Of a stretch of DNA of 64,000 nt, positions 14,201 to 29,200 are shown piece after piece (within the stretch, counting starts at the first letter, position 1; every line of letters begins with the position of its first letter). The translations under genes were made by a program, and so were the position numbers. The notes beneath the pieces were generated by a model. The model did not search any database and had not been told where the DNA came from. It saw only the letters and a program-made list of their open reading frames with translations. Source of the stretch: Paraescarpia echinospica (lineage: Eukaryota; Annelida; Polychaeta; Sabellida; Siboglinidae); assembly GCA_020002185.1 (NCBI GenBank), contig CM034542.1, forward strand, positions 55,991,280-56,055,279, read 5' to 3'.

Positions 14201-17200
14201 CTGTTTGTGATGCGACCTAACTAGTTCTGTTTGTGACGCGACCTAACTAGTACTGTTTGTGATGCGACCTAACTAGTACTGTTTGTGATGCGACCTAACT
14301 AGTACTGTTTGTGATGCGACCTAACTAGTACTGTTTGTGATGCGACCTAACTAGTTCTGTTTGTGACGCGACCTAACTAGTACTGTTTGTGATGCGACCT
14401 AACTAGTACTGTTTGTGATGCGACCTAACTAGTACTGTTTGTGATGCGACCTAACTAGTACTGTTTGTGATGCGACCTAACTAGTTCTGTTTGTGATGCG
14501 ACCTAACTAGTACTGTTTGTGATGCGACCTAACTAGTACTGTTTGTGATGCGACCTAACTAGTTCTGTTTGTGATGCGACCTAACTAGTTCTGTTTGTGA
14601 TGTGACCTAACTAGTTCTGTTTGTGATGCGACCTAACTAGTTCTGTTTGTGACGCGACCTAACTTGTTCTGTTTGTGATGCGACCTAACTAGTACTGTTT
14701 GTGATGCGACCTAACTAGTTCTGTTTGTGATGTGACTTAACTAGTACTGTTTGTGATGCGACCTAACTAGTTCGGTTTTTGATGCGAACTAACTAGTACT
14801 GTTTGTGTGTGCCAGGTCCTTGGCTTGTACGCGCTGGTCTTCATGGTTATTCTGCCAGTTGCTGTGGTAAGTACGTTGTTGTGTTTTTGTTTTGCACCAA
14901 AGGCAGGTGTGTATTTGATGTGTTTTCCACATCAGAATCAGTTTATCCAATTAAAAATTAATTCAAAGAATTAATATAATATGTTGTGATACTTGTAATG
15001 TTAACTGCCTGTATTGGTTCCAGGGCATCTTATGAGTTGTTGAATATTAACCACCTGTGCTGGTTCCAGGGCACCTGGTGGTATATGTAATGTTAACCAC
15101 TTGTGTTCATTCCAGGGCACCCAGTGGTATAAGTAATACTGACTGACTATGCTGGTTCCATGGCACCTAGTGATATGTGTGATGTTGACTAAATATGCTG
15201 CTTCCATGGCACCTGGTGGTATTTGTAATGTTGACTGGCTATGCTAGTTCCTGGGCACCTGGTGGTATGTGTAATGTTGACTGGCTATGCTGGTTCCAGG
15301 GCACCTGGTGGTACAGGTCAATCAAGTACAGTGCCGAGCAGATTCTGATGGACACGACTCAGCTATACTTCATCTTTCTCCACAAGACGCCGAATATGAT
15401 GCTCAAACGTATGTTGTCAAAGTGTGAATACGCACAAATATATCAGAATCATTTACCAAACCTTGTCTGAATGCTAAATTTCCTGTCTGTTGAAATTGTT
15501 CATGACGGTGTATAATAAAGGTAAGTTCTTATACAACGCAGTATCCAGTCCTCAGGACTGCTCAAAGCGCTTTACACTTTACTCCCTGGCAGACCTGTTC
15601 AATCAAACACCATCTCAACTTCTCTGGGAAGCATTCAGTCATCATGCAATAAATGCACGAAGACTAGTCCTACACAAATATCCACCACTGTCTATAGCCA
15701 GGTACTCATTTGTACAGCTGAGTGAACTGAAGCAACGTAGAGTAAACAAACTTGCCCAAGGTTTGTAAACATTGATCTTTAAGCAGCTGTTTTATAGTAA
15801 TTTTTTTCAAGATGACATCAGTGTAGATATTGATTACGTTGTAAAAACCTGAAACGTTACCAAATATATAAAACATATCTTATTAATCTTGATTATTACG
15901 TAATGTGTCATATACACCATCTATGACAAAATGCTTTTCTGAAACTGCTCTGTAAGCAAAATAGAAGTTGTCAGAAGTTAATCAAATGTCATACTTGGAG
16001 GGAAATAATTTCAGACAATATTAGCCATTTTTTCCTTTGGAACCTATTGGTTTGTGTGTGACTACAGTTTCGCGTAGAAAACTGATGGGTCAGTATGCTT
16101 GTCCCAGCCCCTCTGAAATGTTGGATAACCCACTGCATCCTGCTTTGTCTGAGCTGCATGGCTAATTAAATGTCTACAGTAATGTCTGATAATTTATTAA
16201 CACAAAATAAGTTAATTGCTTACACTTTGCAAGTTTAACTGGTATTAAAAACAAAAAATCCACAGTGCCTTTATAAATGCAATTAATGATTATAAATATG
16301 AAAATTTAAGAGTAACTACATTCGATGCACTAACTGATAATAGCTACTCTGAATACCTAAATAATAATCTGATTTAAACAAATAGTGTATCTTGAGCCGT
16401 TGTTTCCTTCATTCATAACACATCGCACTGTAACTTTGCTGGAAAACTTAAAAAATTGTCCACTTATTAGAGGGGCATCTGCATCCGGAAACAATTGGTA
16501 GACTGAGAAGCTGTCTGCACCTAACAGCTGTTGATTTGCTTGTAGCTCAAAGACTAACATGTTGCATGCTGATGTAGAACTTGAGGAGCAGAGTGTGGCA
16601 GTGGCTACAGGTTCGAACTCTCGACCGACAGAACCCAGATTTGAATCCTGTGCTGTGGTGTTCTAACCTTGGACAAGTTCGTTCACTCTACATTGCTCCA
16701 GTTCACTCAACTCTATAAATGAGAACTTGGCTATAGATGTTGGTGCATACTTGTGTACGAATAGTCTTTGTGCATTAACTGCAGCATAGCTGAATGCTTC
16801 CCAGAGAAGGCGAGAAGTGTAAAGCACTTTGAGCAGTCCTGAGGATTAAATACCGCGCTACATACGAACTTACCTTTATTGTAAATGGACACAGTTTAGC
16901 CCATGATTATATCAGTACTTCTGCAAATGAGAAAAAAATTGTCATGTGTCAGCAGCCCTGCAAGTTGAGAATTTGACGCAGAGATAGTGATTGAGACAGT
17001 TCTGCTTCAGGTGTGCTCATGGTGCTGGCTGCGTCCTTTGAGTTCAACCGCCAGTACAACCAGGAGGTAGTAGAGAGACCCTCTGACAACGAACAGATCC
17101 CACGGGTAAGTAATGGTGACGCGTCATAGTAAAGTGAAACATCACTGTTACAGTAACCCTCGGGACCGGCCAAAGGGGACCAGAATGGTGAGGAGACCAT

Positions 17201-20200
17201 ATTAGCGAGACTACAGGTGTATTCCTATTTTTTATTTTTACAGAAATAATTTGGGACTGTCCTAGGGTGAGCTTATTTACGAGGTAGTATTAGTCATAAC
17301 CTCACAAGAAGCTGGTTTCGATTCTGAATATTTCCTCATCAGAATGGTTTAATTTATTGATAACATGTATGAAGTGACTGTAGTCACTGTGCGATGTATC
17401 GGTCACATGTAATGTCGGTGTGTCACAAACGCATGTTTCTTGCAGCTGATGAAGAATCTGCCATACCTGAACGAGAAGAACAAGGAGCGCCCCCTATGTT
17501 TCCTGTACAGCATCAAGGCTCGATGCCTCATCCATTCACATCTGTCTCGTCTCGAACTGCCCCAGAATACCCTCGAGCCAGGTGAGTCTAGACACCATGC
17601 CGGGGTAGTAACAACAGAACATAGAGCGTGGTTAGAGTACCAGATTCTTAGTCGAGATATTCCGATTTCGAATCCTGTGCTGCTGTTTCAAACCTTGGGC
17701 AAGTTCGTTCACTCTACGTTGCTCTTGTTCACTCGGCTGTATGAATGAGTACCTGGCTATAGACTGATTTATATTTGTGTACAAATAGTCTTTGTGCAGT
17801 AAGTGTGGCTGAATGCTTCCCAGAGAGGTTGTGATGGTGTTTGATTGAACAGGTCTGCCAGAGAGAAGTGTAAACTGCTTTGAGCAGTCCTAAGGATTGG
17901 TTACTGCACTATATAAGAACTTAGCTTTACTTTTTTTACGTCAATATAGTGGGTTTATCAAGTTTTGATAGTTGGTCAGCTGGTTTATATAGTCTCCAAG
18001 TTCCCGAGCCAATATGATATACTCACTTTGGCTACAAAGTGAAATAATAAGTATTACTATATTTGCATAATAAAGTCTGTAGAAGTTCACAAAACTAAAT
18101 TGTTTACCAAACAAGAGTCATACAGTAATACAGGTGGGAAAACAATGATGTTATTAATCTGCTGTTATTTAATTACAACATAATCAATTACTGAGTAACT
18201 GTAGTACATCAAATGCAAAATGCTGCTTTTGTTATTCATTTTGATTTTGAAATTATACCATAGTTGATTTAATTTATGTAATTGCAGCAGTTAGTGTTAT
18301 TTGTAGTATTGTATTACAGTGCAACACGCTTACAACGAACACGTATACCGTATTATGTGTCATCTAAATAAATGTTACACAATAAAATATCTTTGCATTT
18401 GATAGACACCTGGCGAATAGTTTAAAAACTGTCACATACATCATTGCCACCTAGCGGGCAAACGTGTACACGCATATAACAAATTCATGGATACTACGAA
18501 CTTGTTAGCTACCCACAAAGTAGTTCGTTATAAGCATGTTGCACTGTACCTGAAAAACTCTAAAACACCATGTGATAAATTATGTGCCATGTTGTATAAC
18601 TAGTGTGTTGTCGCATGACAGAATCTCACTGCTACTGTGAAGAAGTCTTTTTATTTTACATACTTACTGCCTATTAGCTTACTGGCGTTTTGGGCAGTAA
18701 CAAAATTCCTCCACGCCGGTCTAACTCTTGCTAACCTCTTGAGGGTACCCAGCTTTGTCCTGCTTCCTTCATCTCCGCTTCCACTGTTCACTGCCAGGTT
18801 GTTTTTAGACTTCGTCTCTTCCTTTTCCTTTCATGGGACCAGCACACTACAATTATTGTGACTGATTTGACATAAATATCTGCCCTGGTGGTTTCAGACA
18901 AGGACTACTGCCTCAAGAAGTGTCTGTATCTGCTCAATGAGATGATCAACATTGTGGCTCAGCTGGTCACAATGGCCCACGCAGGCAGAGGTGAGGTTAC
19001 ACACACTGACATGCTGAGAGGACGTTTTGCACAACTGAGTGTAGGAAATAAATAGGTTCATTGAAGCTACTCTCAATTAATAGAGTACTTCTGTTGCAGA
19101 AGCCATTGTCCAAATCACAGCTTGGCTAGGTGCCTTGCCATAAAAGGAAGCAGTCTGTTCCTAGTTTTTCATTTATTAATTAATATAGTGTGTTCTTAAA
19201 ACTATACTAATTATGTTGAAGGTATACTGCCTACCAAATTCTTCAGTGTAGCGCCGTGGTGCAGTGGCTAGAGCTTCGGACTCTCAACCGAGAGAACCCG
19301 GGTTCGAATCCTGTGCGGCGGTGTCGAACCTTGGGCAAGTTCGTTTATTATACGTTGCTCCAGTTCACTCGGCTGTATGAATGAGTACCTGGCTGTAGAC
19401 AGTGGTGGATATTTGTGTACGAATAGTGTTGGCTGGTTGCTTCCCAGAGAAGTTGAGATGGTGTTCGATTGAACAGGTCTGCCAGGGAGTAAAGTGTAAA
19501 GCGCTTTGAGCAGTCCTGAGGACTGGATACTGCGCTATATAAGAACTTACCTTTACCTTTTCAAATTCTATTTAGTAAACCCGTAACAACATATGCAATT
19601 TGGAACATACGCCCCGGAGCATGTTCAATAGTAAACAAAACATCCAGTTTCAAAGCAAGCTTTATTGGTAATAATGCCGAGGCAGCAGCCGAGATGAGCT
19701 GAATTGATATTCAACAGTGTCTCATTTTCCCACGTTCTACATGGCAGACTTCCTGTTACAAATTACTGTGCTGGCGGGTAGAGGAACAGACTAGGTCCCT
19801 TTAAGATCCTAGATCTTCTTTGTGGTAGCTTGGCTGTGTTGTCTTTGATACAGTAAGAGAGAGTATGGTGTTTGTGTCAGTTTAGTGGCTGTGTTGTGTG
19901 TGTGACGTGATGACTGACAGCGTGGTGTTAGTGTTAATGATGGTATTGTTTATGACACTAACTGACAGCGTGGTGTTAGTGTTAATGATGGTATTGTTTA
20001 TGACACTAACTGACAGCGTGGTGTTAGCGTTGATGGCGGTGTTGTTTATGACACTAACTGACAGCGTGGTGTTAGTGTTAATGATTGTATTGTTTATGAC
20101 ACTAACTGACAGCGTGGTGTTAGTGTTAATGATGGTATTGTTTATGACACTAACTGACAACGTGGTGTTAGCGTTGATGGCGGTGTTGTTTATGACACTA

Positions 20201-23200
20201 ACTGACAGCGTGGTGTTAGTGTTAATGATTGTATTGTTTATGACACTAACTGACAGCGTGGTGTTAGTGTTAATGATGGTATTGTTTATGACACTAACTG
20301 ACAACGTGGTGTTAGCGTTGATGGCGGTGTTGTTTATGACACTAACTGACAGCGTGGTGTTAGTGTTAATGATGGTATTGTTTATGACACTAACTGACAA
20401 CGTGGTGTTAGCGTTGATGGCGGTGTTGTTTATGACACTAACTGACAGCGTGGTGTTAGTGTTAATGATTGTATTGTTTATGACACTAACTGACAGCGTG
20501 GTGTTAGTGTTGATGATGGTATTGTTTATGACACTAACTGACAGCGTGGTGTTAGCGTTGATGGTGGTGTTGTTTATGACACTAACTGACAGCGTGGTGT
20601 TAGTGTTAATGATGGTATTGTTTATGACACTAAGTGACAGCGTGGTGTTAGTGTTAATGATGGTATTGTTTATGACACTAACTGACAGTGTGGTGTTAGT
20701 GTTAATGAGGGTATTGTTTATGACACTAACTGACAACGTGGTGTTAGCGTTGATGGTGGTGTTTATGATGATGAGTGACCGCGTGGGGTTAGTGTTAATG
20801 AGGGTATTGTTTATGACACTAACTGACAGCGTGGTGTTAGTGTTAATGATGGTATTGTTTATGACACTAACTGACAGCGTGGTGTTAGTGTTAATGAGGG
20901 TATTGTTTATGACACTAACTGACAGCGTGGTGTTAGTGTTAATGAGGGTATTGTTTATGACACTAACTGACAGCGGGTGTTAGCGTTGATGGTGGTGTTG
21001 TTTATGATGATGAGTGACCGCGTGGTGTTGTAGTGTCGAAGATGCCGCGTCTGACGACGGTGGAGAACATAATGAAAGTGAGTCAGATGGTGGTGCAGGC
21101 TCTGTGGGACAACAAGAGCTCTCTGCTCCAACTACCCCATATCTCGGAGGATCAACTCCGACACTTTGTCACACGCAAGGTACTCACATTCTTTGTCAAT
21201 GGTTACTTCAATGGGCACTGTCATTTTAACTAAATATCACTCAAAGCAATGTACAGTGCTACATGAAACCGATGTCATTCATAACTTATGGACAGTAAAA
21301 ACATTGATATCAGATAAAATTACTTTTGTTTGGGGAAGAAGGGGTTCAGAGGCAGTTTCACCGGGCGTCGGACATCGATAGTTTACATTTCAGACTGATA
21401 CTGGTAATATATTTATATCATCATATCGATGTTTACACACGTCCGTCGGAGAAGGCGGTAGGGCCGAGGCCATATGAAAGTAATTTTGTCTAATATTGGA
21501 CATCAACGTTCTGAGATGATCCCTAACCATGATCTCATTTCATAATTGTTTTACATTTTGTAATTAACTGTGGGCCTAATTTTAGTTAATTTTATTTACT
21601 TATTTATGAAAAAAATTTGATTTTAATTAATAATTTATTAATAATTTCATTTTACACACAGACACACCCATGCTGACATAATCATAGCAGAATGTTAACT
21701 TTCTTCCCCACACTCCCAATAAACTGAACTTGTAATGTTTGGCAGGCAGCAGTTGGAGGTGTGCTTTATGGGTGATACCGTGTGTATGCCAACCATGTCT
21801 GGTTCAATAAAATCGCATGGTCAGTTTTTTTTTTGCTTAATGGTTATTGATTTCTGCAAAATGAAAAATTACATTGAGATATTCATCATCTCTCCTGTTA
21901 GAAATTCTTTGAATCCTGCTAGACTGTCTCCTTGACCAAATCAGACCCAGTATCCCAGTCCATATGTGGCAATTTTGTACAGGGGATTTTAACAAGTCAC
22001 TGTTGATTTCAGCGGAATATTCGTAACATCCGCCAGCTGGTCAGTATGCGAGAGGACGAACGCAGGGCACTGCTGCGCACCTTGGCGGACGACGAGTACA
22101 ATAATGTGATGAACGTGTGCGCCAACCTGCCCTACATCGAGATGGACGTCAAGACCGAAGGTGGGTCTAGTCTCGAGGCAGTTATGCTGAATGGTGCCCT
22201 CGTTCTGGCACGCCTACTACACCTAATACTAGTAGCCAACTTGTAATAGTTCTTTTTCATTTTGTAGTAAATTTCATAGGTCACTCATTGTGATGTCAGG
22301 TGACCCATTGTCCAATTAATGGCACTGTTGAGTAGAGCTCTTCAATTTCCTCTTTCCATCAGCTCAGCTATTTCCAATGTTCCTGCAAATAAACAATGTT
22401 GAATTTAGGAAACTGAGCCTAAATATGAGTTAACTAATTTAACACTGTTCAGATTAATTCAGTTTAGATATTGGATTATGGGACTTATCACCAAGTGTAC
22501 AGCTGGCTAAATGGAAAAGAAATACAAGAGAACCTTGTTATGTTGATTCAGTCAGACTAAAATCCCAATCCATTACTTTGGCCAACTTTTAATTTGCTTC
22601 TACGTAATTACCTGTATGCATTGGTCATATACAGTGCACTCCAGATAACTCGAACTCACATAAGTTGATTTTTGCTAAGTTAAGTCAAACTTTTCCTTGG
22701 TCCTGGGCAAAGGTCCCAATAAGGGGACCTTCTGATAACTTTCTATTTAACAGAAATTCCACTTATCAGTATTGTTGTGGGTCCCTGGAAGTTCAACCTT
22801 ATTCAGAATGCACTGTATGTTTTCCTTTATTCTTTCTCTAATAATTAATGTTGGATATGATTATACATATGGGCCATTCTCGTGAAAAGTGTACAGTAAA
22901 AATAACGTGTAAAGTAACATATCAAAAATAAATGTTTAATTTGTATGTTTTTTAGCGAGTACTATAAATATAAAATGTGCTATTCATATGAAGCAGTGCA
23001 ACTTAATCTTATCTATTATTTGGTTTAAAAAAATATATTCATGGATAAAAACAGATGTAAACTAGAGTGCAGATTTGCTGGTGTCCAAAATTTGTGCTTC
23101 GCAAAATTCCGTGGCAACACAGTATTGTGTACTTTTTAACAAACCTAAAACTTTTACATTGAATGATGACATGCCAGTCAGATTTACTAACAACCATAGC

Positions 23201-26200
23201 TTATCTGAATGTCCAAGTCTCACATTTTCATGTTTCAATTCAAATAAATTAGGAAACGGGGACTTTTCAAAAACAGCTGACTGGAATTTGGAAAGGGAAA
23301 ACATGTAGACACACAGACCCAATCTGAAATATGCCCAAGTCCCAGATTTCAAAAAACTAATATCCACGGCCAGGTTAATCCTCTTGCTATGGTTCCATAT
23401 ACTGATATATTAATGTGCATTTCGTTCACCGCATGTCAAATACAGGACAATACAGTTTTATTAACTAAAAAGGCAAGACCCTTGCTTAGTAGAAGAGGCT
23501 TGACATACCCAGTCCCAGCTGGCACCAATTGCTTACTTACAATGTCATTGTTTGAATCGACTCACCTCGGAATCTGACATGTTGACTGTGTGTGTGACGT
23601 CAACGGTCTTCGCATGGTTTACTGCTCGTGCATGAATATTTATTATACTCGGGGTGCATAATTAATCATCCACGTGGCAACAAGCTCAAAATGATTCGCG
23701 CAAACACAATTGTTTATTGGCTTTTTGTGCAGATAACACCCAAATTATGCATAAACAGACAAAAGTAGCAGAGAAAGTACTTACGGGAAATTATCATGTT
23801 TTGATACAGTATATCTCGAATGTATATTAGCTGACAAAGAATCGCTTTAACCAACTGATCTCTTGGCTACTAGCCAACTGATCTCTTGGCTACTAGCCAA
23901 CTGATCTCTTGGCTACTAGCCAACTGATCTCTTGGCTACTAGCCAACTGATCTCTTGGCTACTAGCCAACTTGTGTCGTGACAATTAGCCAATTCAAACA
24001 ATATTCCGCATACAATACCGATCGTTCTTCCCAGACACCACTAGGGTGTAGAGCGCCCCCTACCTACAGAACTTATAACTCTGGACAGTCTGGAATCCTT
24101 CCTTCAGACAGGGCCTCCAGAAAATCTTCCATAGAAAAATGAAACAAAAACATTACAATACTGCAATGTACATTTTTCACACTGGATGTTGGAAGTTGTG
24201 TTTTTATTTTTGCTTCCCTCTTCTGCGAAGCACTCGGTACGTTAGTACTTCAACAGGAGGCCCGTACTTGAATGAAGAAGAAGAATTTGCAGTGAAGAGT
24301 GTTTGAGCTGTGGTTGTTTTCTCCAGTCATTGATGAGGAGGACCCAACCATCACTGCGGGGTCGATTGTCACGGTGACGGTGCGACTAAAGAGACAGAAC
24401 ATGGCCGTGTTATTGAACCTGGAGGGGAAGATGGAGAAGACAGAGGAAGTCGCCGTGGAGGATGTGGAGGAGGAAGAGGAGGAGAAAGAGGCCACGGAGG
24501 AACAGGTACGTCTTCCCTCTCTTCATGTCTTCCTTCTCAGCTCACTAAAATCTATTATTTCTTGCTATTTCTGTAGAGTTTTGTGAGATTTCCCGAGCTC
24601 ATGTCTTGGGTTATTGTGTTTTCTTTGGCAGGTTAATCAAACGGTTAATCTGTTTTATTACAGTGTAGTCATTGATATGTGTTTGTCAAATGTTTTGTTT
24701 GATTTTGCCTTAATAACAATTTGTTATATTTTCTAAAATTGTATATAAAATAACCTGAGTGAAATGCAGAAAGACATCCATATAGTGAATGCACAACTAT
24801 ACAACCATGAGCACACGTGCGAATGCACACACGAACGCGCGCACACACACACACACACACAGGACACTTCCGTATTGCAGTGTTAAGATTGTGACACAGT
24901 GACACGTCTGTAATGACATGGTAACATTGGTTGATGCGTCGTGACACAGGTGGCGGCGAGGAAGCCGAAGGTCTGGGAGAAGCAGAAGAAGAAGAAAGGT
25001 AAAGCAAAGTCAGGCAAGAAGAAGCCAGTGAAGGCAGTGGTTCCTGTGAAGAAGCCAATGACAGTAACCACCCTCACCCCCACTGGAACCCCCTCCGCCT
25101 CAGGCGATAAGGAGGAGGCCAAGGACAGCAATCCGCCCACCCCAAATGGGGTAAGTACCCCTCACCATCCCTAACACCCTTGGTCTCGAATCCATTTACC
25201 CCAAATGGGATAAGTACACCTCACCACTCTAACACCTTTGGTCTGCAATCCGTCCACCCCAAATGGGGTAAGTACCCCTCACCACCCTAACTCCCTTGAT
25301 CTCCAATCTGTCCACCTCAAATGGGGTAAGTATCCCCTCACCACCCCTAACACCCTTGGTCTCCAGTCCATCCACCCCAAACATGGTAAGTAGGATGGTA
25401 GAGCTGAGCAGTTAGTACGGGCAATGATACTACCTGTACATACTTGTGAAGTGTCTAGTGTGAAACAGTGCAGGTTGTTTCCAGTATTACAATTCATTAT
25501 TTGATGTAAAAGTGGTGTGAATTCTGTCTGGTACTGTTGACAGATCGTGTGCATCTGTTTAGTCATATTCATGTATGTTTTGGGTTTTGCTTGTAAATGT
25601 TTCGGTAATGTAGTTGTAATCCTTCAAAACTTCTCATTTATTAAACAATTTCGCAATTGTCAATTTGTTATTATAAAACAATGTATTAATAATGCAGTTT
25701 TAGTCACTTTCACGCTGTAGTGTCCTTACCTCAGCGGGGTGTACCACGAGTCCTATATGTAATCCGCCAAAGTAAACTGGGTATTTAGTTGCACAGGCCT
25801 ATTCTGCACTAGAGCCAAAAATAGCCATCTAAGTCATGTGACATAAATTTTTTGATTTTGGCAGAAATGCAAACATTATAACCTCATCTTCCAATGTCCA
25901 GTTTATTTTCCTCGGCAATCAACCCAAAACTAATAAAAAAACATTAATTTACAAACCCACAGATTAAAAAACAGACAATATCAGTTAAAATGACCTTGTA
26001 TCACAAGATGTTGCATTTTTAAAGCTTGCTTAAATTTTTGCAATAAATAAAAAACTACTGAAGTATTTCAACAAATGAGGTATGATTTTAAAGCTCGTGA
26101 TCTGCGGAATCCAAAACAGCAAAAAATCTGTTTCACAATTTTGCGACTTAAACCCACTTTACTGTGGCAGGTGAACTTATATAAGAACTTACCTTGAAGC

Positions 26201-29200
26201 GCAGTGACTCAGTAGCTACAGTTTCGGACTCTCGAGCAAGAGAACCTGAGTTTGAATCCTTGGGCAAGTTCGTACACTCCACCGTTTGTGAATGAGTACC
26301 TGGTTATAGACAGTGGTGGATATTTGTGAACGAATAGTCTTCGCGCAATAATTGCAGTGTGGCTGGATGCTTCCCAGAGAAGTCGAGATGGTGTTCGATT
26401 GAACAGGTCTGCCAGGGAGTAAAGCGCTTTGAGCAGTCCTGAGGACTGGATACTGCGCTGTATAAGAACTCACCTTTATGTTTACCTTTTCCCCAGGGTG
26501 TGCCGCGGCAGCGTAAGGGCCATCACCGCGCGTCCTTCAACGGGTCCACCGACGACGACTCAGACACTGACAGCGCCTACAGCGACAGCGCGGACGAACT
26601 CGCCGAGCAGGTGAAACAGCAGCAGTCTGACAACAATGATGAAGATGACGAGGACGATTGGATGAAGTTCCAGGAGGAAGCAAAGAAGGAGAATATGCTG
26701 GAGTCAAAGTCGAAGGAGACCCACATCGTACACTGCCCCTACTACCCCGCTGTCAGTGTAGTAGTTGTAATCATAATTATACATTTCTGTAACGCCTATA
26801 TCCTCAGGAATACGAGCTCAGTGGAGTTGTTGTAATCATAGTAATAAATTTCTATAGAGCCTGCACCCTCGGGAGTCTGAGCTCAGAGGAGCAATGTACA
26901 GGAATCATATAGAGTCTGAGCAGGAGTTCCGAGGAGCTACATGCAGGAATTATAAGGCAAAGACGTGAACACGGACACACACAGGTTATTGTTAGAGCAA
27001 GGGACTGCAAGTACGACTGTTGACTGTAAACTCTGTAGTAGTTGTATATGAATGTTTTTAAATGTTATTAGTGACTGACACTGATTGTAGGAGTTGCACA
27101 TCAACTATGATTACTGATAATATGATTACAATTGTTGTATATGAAGTTTGATTAGGTGCTGTAGATGAAGTATGACTTGTTGTATACGATGTATGAGTAG
27201 TTAATATAGTTGTAGATTAAGTAAGACTTGTAGATGAAGTATGATGGTGACTTTAGTAGTTCTTGTTGTAGATGAACTATGACTGTTGTTGTAGATGAAT
27301 TATGCGTGGTGGTGACTAGTAGTTGTATATGAAGTATGAGTGGTTGTGGATGTAGTTGTAGATGAAATGTGAGTGGTGGTGACTGTAGTAGTTGTAGATG
27401 AAATATGAGTGGTGGTGACAGTAGTAGTTGTTGTAGATGAAGTATGAGTTGTGGTGACTGTAATAGTTGTTGTAGATGAAGTATGAGTGGTGGTGACAGT
27501 AGTAGTTGTTGTAGATGAAGTATGAGTGATGGTGACTGTAGTAGTTGTTGTAGATGAAGTATGAGTGGTGGTGACTGTAGTAGTTGTTGTAGGTGAAGTA
27601 TAAGTGGTGGTTGCTGTAGTAGTTGTAGTTGAATTGAATGGTGGTGGCTTCAGTTGTTGTTGATGAAGTATGCTTTATAGTAGTTGTTGTTGTAGATGAA
27701 ATGTGAGTGGTGGTGACTGTAGTGGTTGTTGTAGATGAAGTGTGAATGGTGGTGGCTGTAGTAGTTGTTGTAGATGAAGTATGAGTGGTGGTGACTGTAG
27801 TAGTTGTTGTAGATGAAGTATGAGTGGTGGTGACTGTAGTAATTGTTGTAGATGAAGTATGAGTGGTGACTGTAGTAGTTGTTGTAGATGAAGTATGAGT
27901 GGTGGTGACTGTAGTTGTTGTTGTAGATGAAGTAAGAGGGGGGGTTGACTGTAGTAGTTGTTGTAGATGAAGTATGAGTGATGGTGACTGTAATAGTTGT
28001 TGTAGATGAAGTATTAGTGGTGGTGACTGTAGTAGTTGTTATAGATGAAGTATTAGTGGTGGTGACTGTAGTAGTTGTTATAGATGAAGTATGAGTGGTG
28101 GTGACTGTAGTAGTTGTTGTAGATGAAGTATGAGTGGTTGTGACTGTAGTATGAGTGATGGTGACTGTAATAGTTGTTGTAGATGAAGTATGAGTGGTGG
28201 TGACTGTAGTAGTTGTAGATGAAGTATGAGTGGTGGTGACTGTAGTAGTTGTAGATGAAGTATGAGTGGTGGTGACTGTAGTAGTTGTTGTAGATGAAGT
28301 ATGAGTGGTGGTGACTGTAGTAGTTGTTGTAGATGAAGTATGAGTGGTTGTGACTGTAGTAGTTGTAGATGAAGTATGAGTGGTGGTGACTGTAGTAGTT
28401 GTTGTAGATGAAGTATGAGTGGTGGTGACTGTAGTAGTTGCTGTAGATGAAGTATGAGTGGTGGTGACTGTAGTAGTTGTAGATGAAGTATGAGTGGCGG
28501 TGACTAGTAGTTGTTGTAGATGAAGTATGAGTGGTGGTGACTGTAGTTGTTGTAGATGAAGTATGAGTGGTGGTGACTGTAGTAGTTGTTGTAGATGAAG
28601 TATGAGTGGTGGTGACTGTAGTTGTTGTTGTAGATGAAGTATGAGTGGTGGTGACTGTAGTAGTTGTTGTAGATGAAGTATGAGTGATGGTGACTGTAAT
28701 AGTTGTTGTAGATGAAATATTAGTGGTGGTGACTGTAGTAGTTGTTATAGATGAAGTATTAGTGGTGGTGACTGTAGTAGTTGTTATAGATGAAGTATGA
28801 GTGGTGGTGACTGTAGTAGTTGTTGTAGATGAAGTATGAGTGGTTGTGACTGTAGTATGAGTGATGGTGACTGTAATAGTTGTAGATGAAGTATGAGTGG
28901 TGGTGACTGTAGTAGTTGTAGATGAAGTATGAGTGGTGGTGACTGTAGTAGTTGTAGATGAAGTATGAGTGGTGGTGACTGTAGTAGTTGTTGTAGATGA
29001 AGTATGAGTGGTTGTGACTGTAGTAGTTGTAGATGAAGTATGAGTGGTGGTGACTGTAGTAGTTGTTGTAGATGAAGTATGAGTGGTGGTGACTGTAGTA
29101 GTTGTAGATGAAGTATGAGTGGCGGTGACTAGTAGTTGTTGTAGATGAAGTATGAGTGGTGGTGACTGTAGTTGTTGTAAATGAAGTATGAGTGGTGGTG

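Noticed and set aside
19247..19330. Functional tRNA gene (boxes A and B present)
   Set aside because: The cloverleaf cannot be completed and the sequence continues into a conserved SINE body found in several other copies.
19882..20983. Open frames of 284 and 361 codons on opposite strands
   Set aside because: Both are translations of the 48-bp minisatellite in the SEC63 intron; SEC63 splices across them.
23062..23577. Possible extra SEC63 exons from short open frames
   Set aside because: Exons 12 and 13 join in frame and match the family without a gap; the frames here show no similarity.
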